Assembly: GCA_024123915.1 (NCBI GenBank)
Contig: CP099650.1
Span: 3,596,001 to 3,660,000, forward strand
Reading direction: 5' to 3'
From: Oxalobacteraceae bacterium OTU3CAMAD1
GTDB taxonomy: Bacteria > Pseudomonadota > Gammaproteobacteria > Burkholderiales > Burkholderiaceae_D
DNA: 64,000 nucleotides
The position numbers were made by a program, and so were the translations under genes. Shown here in pieces: positions 25,428-34,961 of the stretch. Within the stretch, counting starts at the first letter, position 1, and each line of letters opens with the position of its first letter. The notes under the pieces were generated by a model. That model was given only the letters and a program-made list of their open reading frames with translations. It did not search any database and was not told where the DNA came from.

Positions 25428-26441
25428 ATGAAGGCTTATGAACTTACATCCGGCAAGGGCGTCGACTCGCTGCGCATGGTCGACCGTGCGGAAGGCCCGC
25501 TGGGACCGCACGAAGTGCGCATAAGGTTGGCCGTGGCGGCCCTCAACTACCGGGACGTGATGATCGCCGAAGGCACTTATTATTCGGCCGGCGAGGTCGT
25601 GGTGCCGCTGAGCGATGGCGTCGGCCGGGTCGTTGAAACCGGCTCGGCGGTGACACGGGTGAAGAACGGCGATCGCGTCATCCTGGGTTTCTGGCCCGAC
25701 TGGGTCGACGGCCCCATCACGCCCGGCAAGGTGGCGCGCTCGTTCGGCGCGCAGCTTGCCGGCACGCTGGCCGAGGCGGTGGTCGCCGACGAACACGCGC
25801 TCGTCATCGCGCCGGACAGCTTGTCGGACCGCGAGGCGGCAACCGTCGCGTGCGCCGGCCTGACCGCCTGGAACGCGTTGTTCGCGCGCGGCGCGCTCAA
25901 GCCGGGGGCGACGGTGCTGTTGCTGGGCACCGGCGGCGTCTCCTTGTGGGCGCTGCAATTGGCGCTCGCGGCGCGCTTACGGCCGATCATCATCTCTTCG
26001 AGCGATGAAAAGCTCGAGCGTGCGAAAAAAATGGGCGCTGTCGCCACCATTAACTACAGCGCCACGCCCGAGTGGCAGCAGGAGGTCAGGCGCCTCACCG
26101 ATGGCGTTGGCGTCGATCTGGTGATCGAGGTCGGCGGGCAGGGCACCCTGCGCCGTTCGGTCGAGGCGACACGGATGGGCGGCACCGTGGTGGTGGTGGG
26201 CGCCAGGGCCGGCGCGGCCGGGGACGGCGTCGAACCGGGCGCGCTGATCGGGGGCGCCAAGACGCTCGCCGGCATCATGGTTGGCAGTCGCGCGATGCTG
26301 GAGGAACTGGTCCGCTTTATCGACGTCGCCGACGTGCGTCCCGTGATTGACTCAAGTTTTCCGTTCGAGCAGGCTGGCGACGCCTTCCGCCGCGTGCAAG
26401 CAGGCGCGTTCGGCAAGGTGGTTATCGCTATGCCTCAATAA
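25428..26441 (+). CDS. Zinc-independent MDR-family NAD(P)H dehydrogenase
   Basis: 337 residues. GroES-like N-terminal domain with LNYRDVMIAEGTY, then a Rossmann domain with LLLGTGGVSLWALQLA. The structural and catalytic zinc cysteines of alcohol dehydrogenases are absent, which fits quinone oxidoreductase or enoyl-reductase-like members. AGGAG precedes the ATG. The gene is divergent from a LysR regulator and its 3' end overlaps the convergent PPOX gene by seven bases. Confidence 0.9.
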   Translation: MKAYELTSGKGVDSLRMVDRAEGPLGPHEVRIRLAVAALNYRDVMIAEGTYYSAGEVVVPLSDGVGRVVETGSAVTRVKNGDRVILGFWPDWVDGPITPGKVARSFGAQLAGTLAEAVVADEHALVIAPDSLSDREAATVACAGLTAWNALFARGALKPGATVLLLGTGGVSLWALQLALAARLRPIIISSSDEKLERAKKMGAVATINYSATPEWQQEVRRLTDGVGVDLVIEVGGQGTLRRSVEATRMGGTVVVVGARAGAAGDGVEPGALIGGAKTLAGIMVGSRAMLEELVRFIDVADVRPVIDSSFPFEQAGDAFRRVQAGAFGKVVIAMPQ

Positions 26442-27094
26442 AGCGTGGTGCGCTGGCGGGCCGGCAACTCGGCGTCGTACTTGCCGCCATCGATAGTGTT
26501 GTCGCTGAGGGCGGCGAGGATGGCGCCGGGGCTCGGCAGCGGGGTGTCGCGCACCGCCGCCGCCGGGTCCCACAGGCGTGACCGCAAGACCGCGCGGGCG
26601 CATTGGAAGAAGACCGACTCCACCTTGATCACCAGCACGCACTTTGGCGCGCTGCCGTTGATGGCGAAGCGCTCCAGCAATGCGGGCGCGACGACGATGC
26701 TCGCCCGGCCTTGAACGCGCAACGTTTCGCCGTGCCCGGGAATCAGAAACAGGAGCGCGACGCGCGGATCGACGACCAGGTTGCGCATGCTGTCGATGCG
26801 ATTGTTACCGCGCCGCTCGGGAAGCAGCAGCGTCGTATCGTCTTCCACGACGACGAAACCGGGGGCGTCCCCACGAGGGGAGGCGTCAAGGCCGTCCGGG
26901 CCGTTGGTCGCCAGCACCGCGAACGGCGAGGCCGCGATCAAAGTTGCGTAGTGGGGGTGGATGAAAGCGGCTTCCTTCGCGATCGATGCGGTCGCCGGCG
27001 GGCCGAACAACGCCTCGAGTTCGGTGACGGTCGCGATCGCGTGATATTGCGGGTAGGTTGGCATGGTTGTCTGGTCGGAGAGGATGGTCTTCAT
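26435..27094 (-). CDS. FMN-binding pyridoxamine-5'-phosphate-oxidase-like protein
   Basis: 219 residues. The split-barrel flavin fold is recognisable by FAVLATNGPDGLDASPRGDAPG, RRGNNRIDSMRNL and VALLFLIPGHGETLRVQGRA, the pattern of MSMEG_1061-type PPOX proteins. These use FMN or F420 as reductases with unknown substrates. Start 27094 is chosen over ATG 27064 because GGAG lies upstream. It follows the TonB receptor gene on the same strand after 37 bases and may be co-transcribed. Confidence 0.85.
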   Translation of the reverse strand: MKTILSDQTTMPTYPQYHAIATVTELEALFGPPATASIAKEAAFIHPHYATLIAASPFAVLATNGPDGLDASPRGDAPGFVVVEDDTTLLLPERRGNNRIDSMRNLVVDPRVALLFLIPGHGETLRVQGRASIVVAPALLERFAINGSAPKCVLVIKVESVFFQCARAVLRSRLWDPAAAVRDTPLPSPGAILAALSDNTIDGGKYDAELPARQRTTLY

Positions 27095-27131
27095 GGTCTC
27101 ACAACTCCGCCGGCGGCCGCAAATGCCCAGT

Positions 27132-29255
27132 TCATTGCTGTACCTCGTATTGAAATCGGAACAGCGGACGCTGCGCGCTTGAAGACAGGCGGGTGCTCGC
27201 GTACAGGCCGTCATCATAGCGTTGGCCGGCGAGGCGCGTCGATTGCAGCAGGTTGGCGACGTTCAGGCGCAAGCGGCCACCGGCGGCCGGCCAGGTGGCG
27301 TAGGCTTCCAGCTCCCGCACGACGCCGGTTTCCTGGACCAGGGACTGCGCCGTGCGCGCCCGCCAGCCGCCGACAAAGCGGAAATTCGCGCCCGCGCCGC
27401 GTCCCTGCGGCAGGCGCAGGTCCAGCCCCAGGTTGGCGGTTAGCGGCGCCTGGTTGCCGAGGCGGTTGTCGGGGCCGGCCACGCCTTCGACGCGCGACCA
27501 GTTGCGGCTGAGGTTAGTCCGCAGATCAATCGTGCTTCCGCCGGCCAAGGCCACTTTGAGCGGGACGCGCGCGTCGATCTCCACGCCGCGCACATTGGCG
27601 ACGCCGCCATTGGCCGGACTGCTGACCCAAACGCCGTTCTCCTGCCAAAGCCTGAGCTGGACCACGTCCTGTATGCGCCGTACATAGGCCGAGACACTGA
27701 CCATCGCATCCCGCGCAAAATAGGATTCCAGGGCGGCGTCCAGTCCCCAGGCCAGCTCGGGGCGAAGCGACGGATTGCCCTGGTAGTCCGGCTGTGTCGG
27801 TCCGTTGTTGTTGTTGACCGTATAGCGGCGCGGCACCAGGTCGCGTGGCTGCGGCGCCTTGTAGGTGCGCGCGAGCGCAACGCGCAGCTGGTCGCGCGCG
27901 CTGTCGGGGAGCTTCCAGAGCACTTGGGCCACTGGACTCCACACGCGGGACGCGGTCGCGGCCTTGCCCGGCCCCCAGGTGCGCGTCTCCAGCCCTTCCC
28001 AGCGCAAGCCGAGATACGCTTGCAGGCGCGGCGTGACGCTCCACTCGTCCTGGGCGAACAGGGCCACTTGTTCGACGCTGGCGTTGTAGTCTTGATCCAG
28101 GCTGTACAAGGGCGCGCCGTCCGGTCCGCGCGGGGCGGTGTCCCGCTGGTGCCGGCTCTCCTCGCGCCGCACCTGGGACGCGTCCCAGCCGATGGCGATG
28201 TCATGGCTGGCCGCCAGCGGTGTCAGGTACTTCCCGCTGGTGGTGGCGCGGCGCTGGTAGGCGCGCGAGGCGACCGCGCGATCCAGCCAGGGAATGCCGG
28301 CGGCGTCGATGCCTTGGAAAAGGTAGTCGCCGTCGCGGTTGTTTGCCTCCAGGCCGGCCTTGAGCGTCAGGCTGCCGGCGTCGAAGCGCCGCATCCAGGC
28401 CAGGTCCGATTTCACCAGCCAATTTTTAAACAGTCCCCGCCAGTTGGAGTCGGGCGAGGCGGTGGGGGCGCCTTGCAGCGTGTGCTCGGATTGCGTCCCG
28501 CGCGCGTCGACCTGCGACAGATCGACCAGCCCCTGCCATGTCAATGTGTTGCCGCCGTCGAGCTTGACGTCGGCGCGCGGCGCTGCGCTGAGGCGGCGAG
28601 TAAGGTTGCTGTCCCCGTCCTCCAGGCGGCGCACGGCGGTGAGGCCGGCGCCGCTGGTCTGTTCGTCGGTGGCGGTGCGTTCGTGTCGGCGTGTTTCGCT
28701 GGCGGTCGCGGTCAGGCCGTATCCGACCGCGCCGCTGCGTCCTATCCATTGTGCCGTCGCGGTGGGGCTGGTGGCGTCTGCCTGCCGCTCGGCGCTGATT
28801 TTCGCGGTGCGCCGCGCCGCGCCCGCCGCCTTGCGCAATATGATGTTGAGCGACCCCGCCACCGATTGCGTGCTTGAATCGACTTGCGCGCTGCGCTGGA
28901 TCTCCACGCGCTCGATCAGCTCCGGCGACAACGTGGCGATGTCGAAGTTGGCCGGCGCGGGCTGGCCGTCGATAAGGATTTGGGTGTACCCGCCGCCGAG
29001 GCCGCGCATGCGTACCTCGCCGCCGACGACGCTGAGGCCGGGCTGCCGCTTCAGCGCGTCCGACAATGTCGTCTCGCCGTAGCGCTGCAGGTCGTCGCGG
29101 CCGATCACGATGCGCCCGACGGCGTCGTCGCGACGCAGTTGGCTGCTTCCCGGTCCGCGCACCTCGATTTGCTGCGGTGGAGGTGTGTCGTCGCTGGCCG
29201 CGGCGGCGAGGCTGAACACAAGAAGCGGGACTGGTCGCAATAGGGAAAAACGCAT
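27132..29255 (-). CDS. TonB-dependent outer-membrane receptor
   Basis: 707 residues. A signal peptide (LLVFSLAAAASDD) precedes a plug domain (about 30-140: GRIVIGRDDLQRYGETTLSD, LIDGQPAPANF, ERVEIQRSAQV) and a 22-strand barrel. I see no clear TonB box. The plug style, with RMRGLGGGYTQILIDG, is of the FecA/carbohydrate-receptor group in Proteobacteria, and no siderophore genes are near. Divergent from a LytS/LytTR pair and upstream of GH43/GH27 genes, it may import oligosaccharides (inference). No ribosome site is evident at 29255. Confidence 0.88.
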   Translation of the reverse strand: MRFSLLRPVPLLVFSLAAAASDDTPPPQQIEVRGPGSSQLRRDDAVGRIVIGRDDLQRYGETTLSDALKRQPGLSVVGGEVRMRGLGGGYTQILIDGQPAPANFDIATLSPELIERVEIQRSAQVDSSTQSVAGSLNIILRKAAGAARRTAKISAERQADATSPTATAQWIGRSGAVGYGLTATASETRRHERTATDEQTSGAGLTAVRRLEDGDSNLTRRLSAAPRADVKLDGGNTLTWQGLVDLSQVDARGTQSEHTLQGAPTASPDSNWRGLFKNWLVKSDLAWMRRFDAGSLTLKAGLEANNRDGDYLFQGIDAAGIPWLDRAVASRAYQRRATTSGKYLTPLAASHDIAIGWDASQVRREESRHQRDTAPRGPDGAPLYSLDQDYNASVEQVALFAQDEWSVTPRLQAYLGLRWEGLETRTWGPGKAATASRVWSPVAQVLWKLPDSARDQLRVALARTYKAPQPRDLVPRRYTVNNNNGPTQPDYQGNPSLRPELAWGLDAALESYFARDAMVSVSAYVRRIQDVVQLRLWQENGVWVSSPANGGVANVRGVEIDARVPLKVALAGGSTIDLRTNLSRNWSRVEGVAGPDNRLGNQAPLTANLGLDLRLPQGRGAGANFRFVGGWRARTAQSLVQETGVVRELEAYATWPAAGGRLRLNVANLLQSTRLAGQRYDDGLYASTRLSSSAQRPLFRFQYEVQQ

Positions 29256-29416
29256 GATGGTGGTAGACCGGAAGTTGGAGAGCGGCCAGCGTAGCGCAAG
29301 GCCGGACTCGTCCACACCGGCGTGTGACGAATGCCGGTTCCCGTGGGACGAAGGGGGATAAAGCGCATGAGGGCGGCTGTTATACTTTGCCAATTAGATA
29401 AACAATATAGCTGCCT

Positions 29417-30493
29417 ATGTCCGCTAATCTGCGCGCCTTTTTGATTAATTTCGGCCTCTGGACGCTGCTGTGCGCGGTGGCGGGAATCAGCACCTACGGC
29501 GATGCGGCGCATCACCTCGACGCTCGCAGCTACTGGATGATGACCTTGGGTTGGTGGTGCGGCTACGCGGTGATGATGGTGCAAAGCTATTTGCTCTATC
29601 TGATTTATCAGCGCCATCCCGGTTGGCTGGCGACGCGCCGGCGCATCGTTCACGGATACCTGTTGTACCTGGCCCTGTGTTGGCCGGTCGCGATGCTCGG
29701 CCTGGCCTATCGGCGGTGCTTCAAGGTCGACCTGGTCCCGAATCTGCCGAACGCCTGGCGCTACTGGCTTTCGATGGGCAAATTCGAATGGTTCGTGGTG
29801 TTTGTGTTGTTGACACTGGCGTTTGGTGTCGTGGTGGCGGGCCTGTTGTGGCAGCAACGGCAGCAGCAGGCACGCGAACTGGCCGAAGTGCGCTTGGCGC
29901 TTGAGCGGCAGCGCCTGGCCGCGTTGCGCGGACAGCTGGAGCCGCACTTCGTCTTCAATACCCTCAGCGCGATCGGCGCCGTGGTGCGGACCGACGACAA
30001 GCCGCTGGCGCTGGAGGGACTGTCGCGCTTCGGGGACCTGCTGCAATACGCCTTGCTAAGTAGCGAGCGCGACTGGGTCAGCCTGAAGCAAGAGCTGCAG
30101 TTCGTGCGCGATTACCTGGAATTGCAACATCTGCGTTTCGGCCCGCGCTTGCGCGTCAGCATAGAGGGCGCCGATCTGCTGGACGAGGAGGTGGAGTGCC
30201 CGCCGATGCTGCTGCAGCCATTGGTCGAAAACGCGCTGCGGCATGATCTGGAACGTCACGCGGACAGCAGCGATATCCGTGTGACGTTCGCGCGGGAAGG
30301 CGAGTTCTTGCTGGTCCGGGTCAGCAACCCGGTCTTCCCGCAGGCGGCACCGACGGCGGGACTGGGGATCGGCCTGCGGGGGATTCGGGCCCGCCTGGGG
30401 CTCGCCTACGGCACCCTTGCTTCGCTGGATGTGGCGCGGATCGACGGCCGGTTTGTGGCGGGACTACGCCTTCCATGGCAAGTGATGGATTGA
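29417..30493 (+). CDS. LytS/AlgZ-family membrane sensor histidine kinase
   Basis: 358 residues. Four transmembrane helices (about 8-28, 40-62, 78-98, 124-146) precede a coiled coil and the His_kinase domain; the phosphorylated His is about 177 in RGQLEPHFVFNTLSAI. The ATPase region has LLQPLVENALRH and GIGLRGIRARL. The sensor is membrane-embedded without a large periplasmic domain. It is followed after two bases by its LytTR response regulator and is divergent from the TonB receptor. Confidence 0.92.
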   Translation: MSANLRAFLINFGLWTLLCAVAGISTYGDAAHHLDARSYWMMTLGWWCGYAVMMVQSYLLYLIYQRHPGWLATRRRIVHGYLLYLALCWPVAMLGLAYRRCFKVDLVPNLPNAWRYWLSMGKFEWFVVFVLLTLAFGVVVAGLLWQQRQQQARELAEVRLALERQRLAALRGQLEPHFVFNTLSAIGAVVRTDDKPLALEGLSRFGDLLQYALLSSERDWVSLKQELQFVRDYLELQHLRFGPRLRVSIEGADLLDEEVECPPMLLQPLVENALRHDLERHADSSDIRVTFAREGEFLLVRVSNPVFPQAAPTAGLGIGLRGIRARLGLAYGTLASLDVARIDGRFVAGLRLPWQVMD

Positions 30494-30495
30494 CG

Positions 30496-31263
30496 ATGGC
30501 TTTTAAAGTACTGATAGTCGACGACGAGGCGCACGCGCGCACCAATTTGAGGCTGGCGCTGGCGCCGCTTGGCGATTGGGCGGTGGCGGCCGAATGTGCC
30601 GGCGCGGCCGCCGCGCGCAGCTTTCTGCTAACGAACGAAGTGGACCTGGTGCTGCTCGATGTCCAGATGCCGCAGGAATCCGGGATCGAGATGGCCCGTT
30701 CCCTGGGCCGGATGGAACAGCCGCCGCTCATCGTGTTCGCCACCGCGCACCGGGGACATGCGCTCGACGCGTTTGACGCCCATGCGCTGGACTACATTGT
30801 CAAGCCTGTCGATGAGCGGCGCTTGCACCAGGCCATGTCGCGCGCCCGGGTGTTGCTGGAACAGCGCGCCATCTATACCAAGGCCTTACGCCAGTTCACC
30901 GACCCCGCGCCCGGGTTCTGGCGTGAATTGATCGTCAGGTCGGTGGGCCGGATGGATAAGGTCGCTTTGGAAGACGTGTTGTGGATCGAGACGGCGGGCA
31001 ACTACGTCGAGTTGCACATGGCGGAGCGCACCCTGTTGCACCGGACGACATTGACGGAACTGGTGCACTACCTGGACCCGGAAGAGTTCCTGCGCATTCA
31101 TCGCCGGATATTGGTGAGGCGTGACGAGGTACTGGGACTGCGTCAGATGCAAGAGGGAGGCTACGTCGCCGCGCTGCGCTGCGGCCGGTCGTTGCCGATC
31201 AGCGAGCGCCACTGGGCGGACGTCAAGTCCGCGCTGGAAAGCGGGAAACCGGCGCCGCCATGA
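30496..31263 (+). CDS. LytTR-family response regulator
   Basis: 255 residues: receiver domain (1-120) with phospho-acceptor Asp 55 in LVLLDVQMP and Lys in DYIVKPVDE, then a LytTR DNA-binding domain (about 150-250) with DVLWIETAGNYVELH and FLRIHRRILVRRDEV. It pairs with the kinase encoded just upstream. Its start follows the kinase stop by two bases. Likely targets are the divergent TonB receptor and the following GH43 gene. Confidence 0.93.
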   Translation: MAFKVLIVDDEAHARTNLRLALAPLGDWAVAAECAGAAAARSFLLTNEVDLVLLDVQMPQESGIEMARSLGRMEQPPLIVFATAHRGHALDAFDAHALDYIVKPVDERRLHQAMSRARVLLEQRAIYTKALRQFTDPAPGFWRELIVRSVGRMDKVALEDVLWIETAGNYVELHMAERTLLHRTTLTELVHYLDPEEFLRIHRRILVRRDEVLGLRQMQEGGYVAALRCGRSLPISERHWADVKSALESGKPAPP

Positions 31264-31288
31264 TAGTCTTGCCCGATTCAATTTTTGA

Positions 31289-32371
31289 ATGTCGATGATG
31301 AATATGACCATGAACTGCTTGTTGCGTCGTCTGGCTGTGTTTTTCCTCGCGGGCGCTGCGGCATCCGCACACGCGGCCAATCCAGTCGTGCCGGGTTGGT
31401 ACGCCGATCCGGAAATCCGTATCTTCAACGGGCGCTACTGGATATACCCGACCTACTCGGCCGACCACGGCGCGCCGGACCGGTCGAAGGCCTTCACGCC
31501 CGCGCAACAGCGCATGCGCGCCCGCTCGGAGATGATCTGGGAGCCCTTCCTCAAGAGCACCTTCTTCAATGCCTTCTCGTCGCCGGATCTGGTGCACTGG
31601 ACCAAGCACCCGCATGTGCTCGACGTCGAGCATGTGTCGTGGGCGGCCTACGCCTTGTGGGCGCCCTCGGCGATCGAGCACAAGGGGAAATACTATCTGT
31701 TCTTCGGCGCCAACGACATCAAAAGCGACGCGCAGCTTGGCGGCATCGGCGTTGCCGTCAGTGACCGTCCGGAGGGGCCGTTCAAGGACGCGCTCGGGCG
31801 GCCCCTGATCGGGCAGATCCACAACGGCGCCCAGCCCATCGACCAGATGATATTCAAGGACGATGACGGCCAGTTCTACATGTACTACGGCGGCTGGAAA
31901 CACGCCAACGTCGTCAAGCTGGCGCCGGACCTGCTCGGCGTGGTGCCGTTCCCGGACGGCGCGACATACAAGGAGATCACGCCGGACCCGGAATACGTCG
32001 AAGGATCGTTCATGGTCAAGCGCAAGGGCCTCTACTACTTCATGTGGTCGGAGGGGGAGTGGACCGGTCCGGGATACAGCGTGGCGTACGCGATGAGCGC
32101 GTCGCCATTGGGGCCGTTCAAGCGCATCGGCAAAATCCTGCAGCAGGATGACAAGGTCGCCCGGGGCGCAGGCCACCATTCCGTCGTCAATGTGCCAGGG
32201 ACGGACCAATGGTACATCGCCTACCATCGCCGTCCCCTCGCGGAGGTGGACGGCAACCACCGCGAGCTCGCGGTCGAGCGGATGGTCTTCAACGAGGACG
32301 GCACGATCCAGCCGGTGGTCATGACGACCGAAGGCGTGGCGCCAAGTCCACTAACCGCTTCCGGCCGCTGA
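31289..32371 (+). CDS. Secreted GH43-type glycosidase
   Basis: 360 residues. A signal peptide ends near ASAHA, then a GH43-like propeller: base Asp 40 in GWYADPEIRI, second Asp in PIDQMIFKDDDG and Glu in YVEGSFMVKRKG. The subfamily differs from the enzymes at 17895 and 47799, so substrate (arabinan, galactan or xylan side chains) is open. Several in-frame ATGs cluster at 31289-31310 without a good ribosome site. It lies 25 bases after the LytTR regulator and may be read from the same promoter. Confidence 0.85.
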   Translation: MSMMNMTMNCLLRRLAVFFLAGAAASAHAANPVVPGWYADPEIRIFNGRYWIYPTYSADHGAPDRSKAFTPAQQRMRARSEMIWEPFLKSTFFNAFSSPDLVHWTKHPHVLDVEHVSWAAYALWAPSAIEHKGKYYLFFGANDIKSDAQLGGIGVAVSDRPEGPFKDALGRPLIGQIHNGAQPIDQMIFKDDDGQFYMYYGGWKHANVVKLAPDLLGVVPFPDGATYKEITPDPEYVEGSFMVKRKGLYYFMWSEGEWTGPGYSVAYAMSASPLGPFKRIGKILQQDDKVARGAGHHSVVNVPGTDQWYIAYHRRPLAEVDGNHRELAVERMVFNEDGTIQPVVMTTEGVAPSPLTASGR

Positions 32372-32389
32372 GACCGGCGGCCTTGCGCC

Positions 32390-33331
32390 TTATTGCGCCG
32401 GCGCGACGATGCCCAGTTCGCGCAGGAAGTCGCGCACGGCCAGGTAGGCCTGCTGGTTCTGCTCGGGCGTGAAGCCGCCATGGCCGCCGTCCTTGATGGT
32501 CAACAGCCGGTTCTTCTCGCCGGCCTTGTCCATCGCCTGGCGCAGGCGCACCGCGTGCGCGTACGGCACCAGCGGGTCGGCGTCGCCATGGATGGTCAGC
32601 ACCGCCGGACCGTCCTTGCGCACATAGCTCAGCGGCGAGAGGCGGCGCGCCAGCTCCATCCGGCCTTCCATCGCGCCGAACCAACCCACCGCGTAGGAGC
32701 GCACGTTCGGCCCCTGCAGCATGTCGGCCACGTCGGTGATGCCGTACCAGTTGATCACGGCAGCCACCTTCGGCGCCGGATTGACGTACGGCCCGCTCCA
32801 CGAACCGCTCGGCGCGCACTGGTTGGTGAACGGCGAATCGGACGGGATCATCGCGGTCGCCAGCGCCAGGTGTCCGCCGGCCGAGCCGCCCGTCACCACC
32901 ACCTTGGACAGGTCGAAGTTGTACTGTTTGGCATTGCGGCCCACCCACTGCAACGCGCACAGGGTGTCCTCGACCGCCGCCGGCGCCAGCGCGGTCTTGG
33001 CCAGCCGGTATTCGACATTGACCACCGCAAAGCCCATCCGCATGTACGGCAACAATCGCAGCAGATCCCCCTCGCGCGCGCCGGCCACCCAGCCGCCGCC
33101 ATGGATGTTGAGCACCACCGGCGTGGCGGCCTTGGCGGGCGAAGGCTGGTAGACGTCGAGCTTCAAGTCGCGTCCGCTGGCGGTCACGTAGGTCACGTTG
33201 GCGTTGACGTTGTAGCCGCTGCCGAGCCCGACGACGGCGTTGAAGCCGTCGTCGGCCGCGTTTTGCGCCAACGCGTGCGGCGGCGCAATCAAACACAGGG
33301 TGGAGCACAGCAGCACAAGAGGGAGTCGCAT
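32390..33331 (-). CDS. Secreted alpha/beta hydrolase (HSL/BD-FAE-type carboxylesterase)
   Basis: 313 residues. A signal peptide ends near PHALA. The fold has the oxyanion motif NIHGGGWVAG, nucleophile Ser in VTGGSAGGHLA, Asp in IHGDADPLVP and His in DGGHGGFTP. This is the hormone-sensitive-lipase-like group that includes acetyl-xylan and other carbohydrate esterases. It is separated by 73 bases from the GH27 gene upstream on the same strand, suggesting one operon for debranching and deacylation. Confidence 0.88.
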   Translation of the reverse strand: MRLPLVLLCSTLCLIAPPHALAQNAADDGFNAVVGLGSGYNVNANVTYVTASGRDLKLDVYQPSPAKAATPVVLNIHGGGWVAGAREGDLLRLLPYMRMGFAVVNVEYRLAKTALAPAAVEDTLCALQWVGRNAKQYNFDLSKVVVTGGSAGGHLALATAMIPSDSPFTNQCAPSGSWSGPYVNPAPKVAAVINWYGITDVADMLQGPNVRSYAVGWFGAMEGRMELARRLSPLSYVRKDGPAVLTIHGDADPLVPYAHAVRLRQAMDKAGEKNRLLTIKDGGHGGFTPEQNQQAYLAVRDFLRELGIVAPAQ

Positions 33332-33404
33332 CTTTTCATTCCTTACATGTTGAGTTGGGGACCGCCTCGCGCCGTCCGCCGGGCGACGCTCGCGGTCCGG
33401 TCGG

Positions 33405-34769
33405 TCACGCCGCCACGCGCAGCAGCACGGAACCGTGCGGAACCAGCTTCTGGCGGATGACCCCGCGCACCGGCGGGAGATCCTTGCGTGTCCACAGGTC
33501 GCGCAGCTTCACCGTCTTGTCGCCCAGATTGAGGCGCGACAGGTCGAATTCGATCTCCACCGGCGCATCCTCGGTGTTGAACAGCGCCAGGTAGTGGACC
33601 GGCTGGGTGCCGTCCGCCCGCGCGCTCCAGATCCGCGTGCCCGGATCGGCGCGGTGTGGATGGTTGTGGTGGCTCTTTTGATTGACCGCGATCACTTCCG
33701 GATTGGTCAGCAGGGCCAGCGTGTTCGGGTCCAGGCGCCGCAGGTCGCCGCCCATGATCAGCGGCGAGCGCGCGATCGACCATAAAGTCATCAGCGTCTG
33801 CTGCTCGTCCGGTGTGAATTTGGTGTCGCGCTCACCCATCGCAAGGCGTCCGAGCGGCAGCATGTCGGCGTCGGGCCAAGCGTTTGCCGCCATCGTCGGG
33901 TTCCAGTTTTCCAGGCGCTGGAACTGATCCTTCAGCAATTTCCACTCGTCCCAGAAATCGTCGGAGATGCGCCACAGCTGCGCGTAGTGCGGCACGTGCT
34001 CGGCCCATTTGAGATCGGTTTCGCCGGGCGACAGGCTCAGCGTTATCGCGCGCCCGGACGCCTGGATGGCCTTGTGCGCGGCCTCGATCTCGCGCCAGTT
34101 CTTGTCATACGGACGCGACATGTCGTCCATCTTGACGAAGTCGACGCCCCACGATGCATACAGCTTGAAGATCGAGTTGTAGTACTCCTGCGCGCCGGGC
34201 TTGGTCATGTCGACGCCGTACATGTCGCCGTTCCATATGCAGGTGGAGGTGGTGTCGGCGATATCGCGCGCGCGCAAGTTCGTGCCCAGGATCGGGGTAT
34301 TCATCCGCACAGCCTGGCGTGGAATGCCGCGCATGACGTGGATGCCGAATTTCATCCCCATCGCGTGGATCTGGTCGGCAAGCGCCTTGAAGCCCTTGCC
34401 GTTGGCGGCCGAGGGAAACCGGTTCGGCGCCGGCAACAGGCGGCTGTGCGCGTCCATCGTCAGTTCGGCATCCTTGCGATAGTCGTAGCCGGTGGCGTTC
34501 GGCTCGTACCACTGTATGTCGACGGTAAATATGTCGTAGCCGGAGGGCAGCAGCTGCTGCGCCATGATGCGCGCGTTTTCGAGCGACTGGGCCTCGGTGA
34601 TGGTGGTGGCGAAGGAATTCCAGCTGTTCCAGCCCATCGGCGGCGTCGGCGCCAGCGCCGCACCGGTGCTGGTTTTTTTGTCGGCGGCCAGCGCGATGCC
34701 CGGCAGGGTCGCGGCGGCGGCGGTGGCGATGGAAGCGGCAAGAAGGTGGCGGCGGGGTAGGTTTGTCAT
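33405..34769 (-). CDS. Exported GH27 alpha-galactosidase-type enzyme
   Basis: 454 residues. The N terminus LPRRHLLAASIATAAAATLPG resembles a Tat signal. The barrel opens TPPMGWNSWNSF; the nucleophile Asp is in VDFVKMDDM and the acid/base Asp in AWPDADMLPLG. It differs markedly from the GH27 at 5638 (no DDCW motif; IQWYEPN instead), so it belongs to another GH27 branch, possibly with altered sugar specificity. AGGA precedes the ATG. It probably forms an operon with the esterase gene downstream. Confidence 0.88.
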   Translation of the reverse strand: MTNLPRRHLLAASIATAAAATLPGIALAADKKTSTGAALAPTPPMGWNSWNSFATTITEAQSLENARIMAQQLLPSGYDIFTVDIQWYEPNATGYDYRKDAELTMDAHSRLLPAPNRFPSAANGKGFKALADQIHAMGMKFGIHVMRGIPRQAVRMNTPILGTNLRARDIADTTSTCIWNGDMYGVDMTKPGAQEYYNSIFKLYASWGVDFVKMDDMSRPYDKNWREIEAAHKAIQASGRAITLSLSPGETDLKWAEHVPHYAQLWRISDDFWDEWKLLKDQFQRLENWNPTMAANAWPDADMLPLGRLAMGERDTKFTPDEQQTLMTLWSIARSPLIMGGDLRRLDPNTLALLTNPEVIAVNQKSHHNHPHRADPGTRIWSARADGTQPVHYLALFNTEDAPVEIEFDLSRLNLGDKTVKLRDLWTRKDLPPVRGVIRQKLVPHGSVLLRVAA

Positions 34770-34961
34770 GGAATCCTGGTCGGGGCTAAGAAAAGGAAAA
34801 GTAGCACGTTTTTGCGCGGAACAGCATTGCACAGCCCGCAATCCTTTTCAATTATGAATTTAGCGAACCGGGGAATCAAAAATGCTTAGGGAATCTTGAG
34901 CGAAGGGGCCGGGATAATTTCTGTTATATGATCGTTGCAAATGAATTATTGCGCGCCGACC

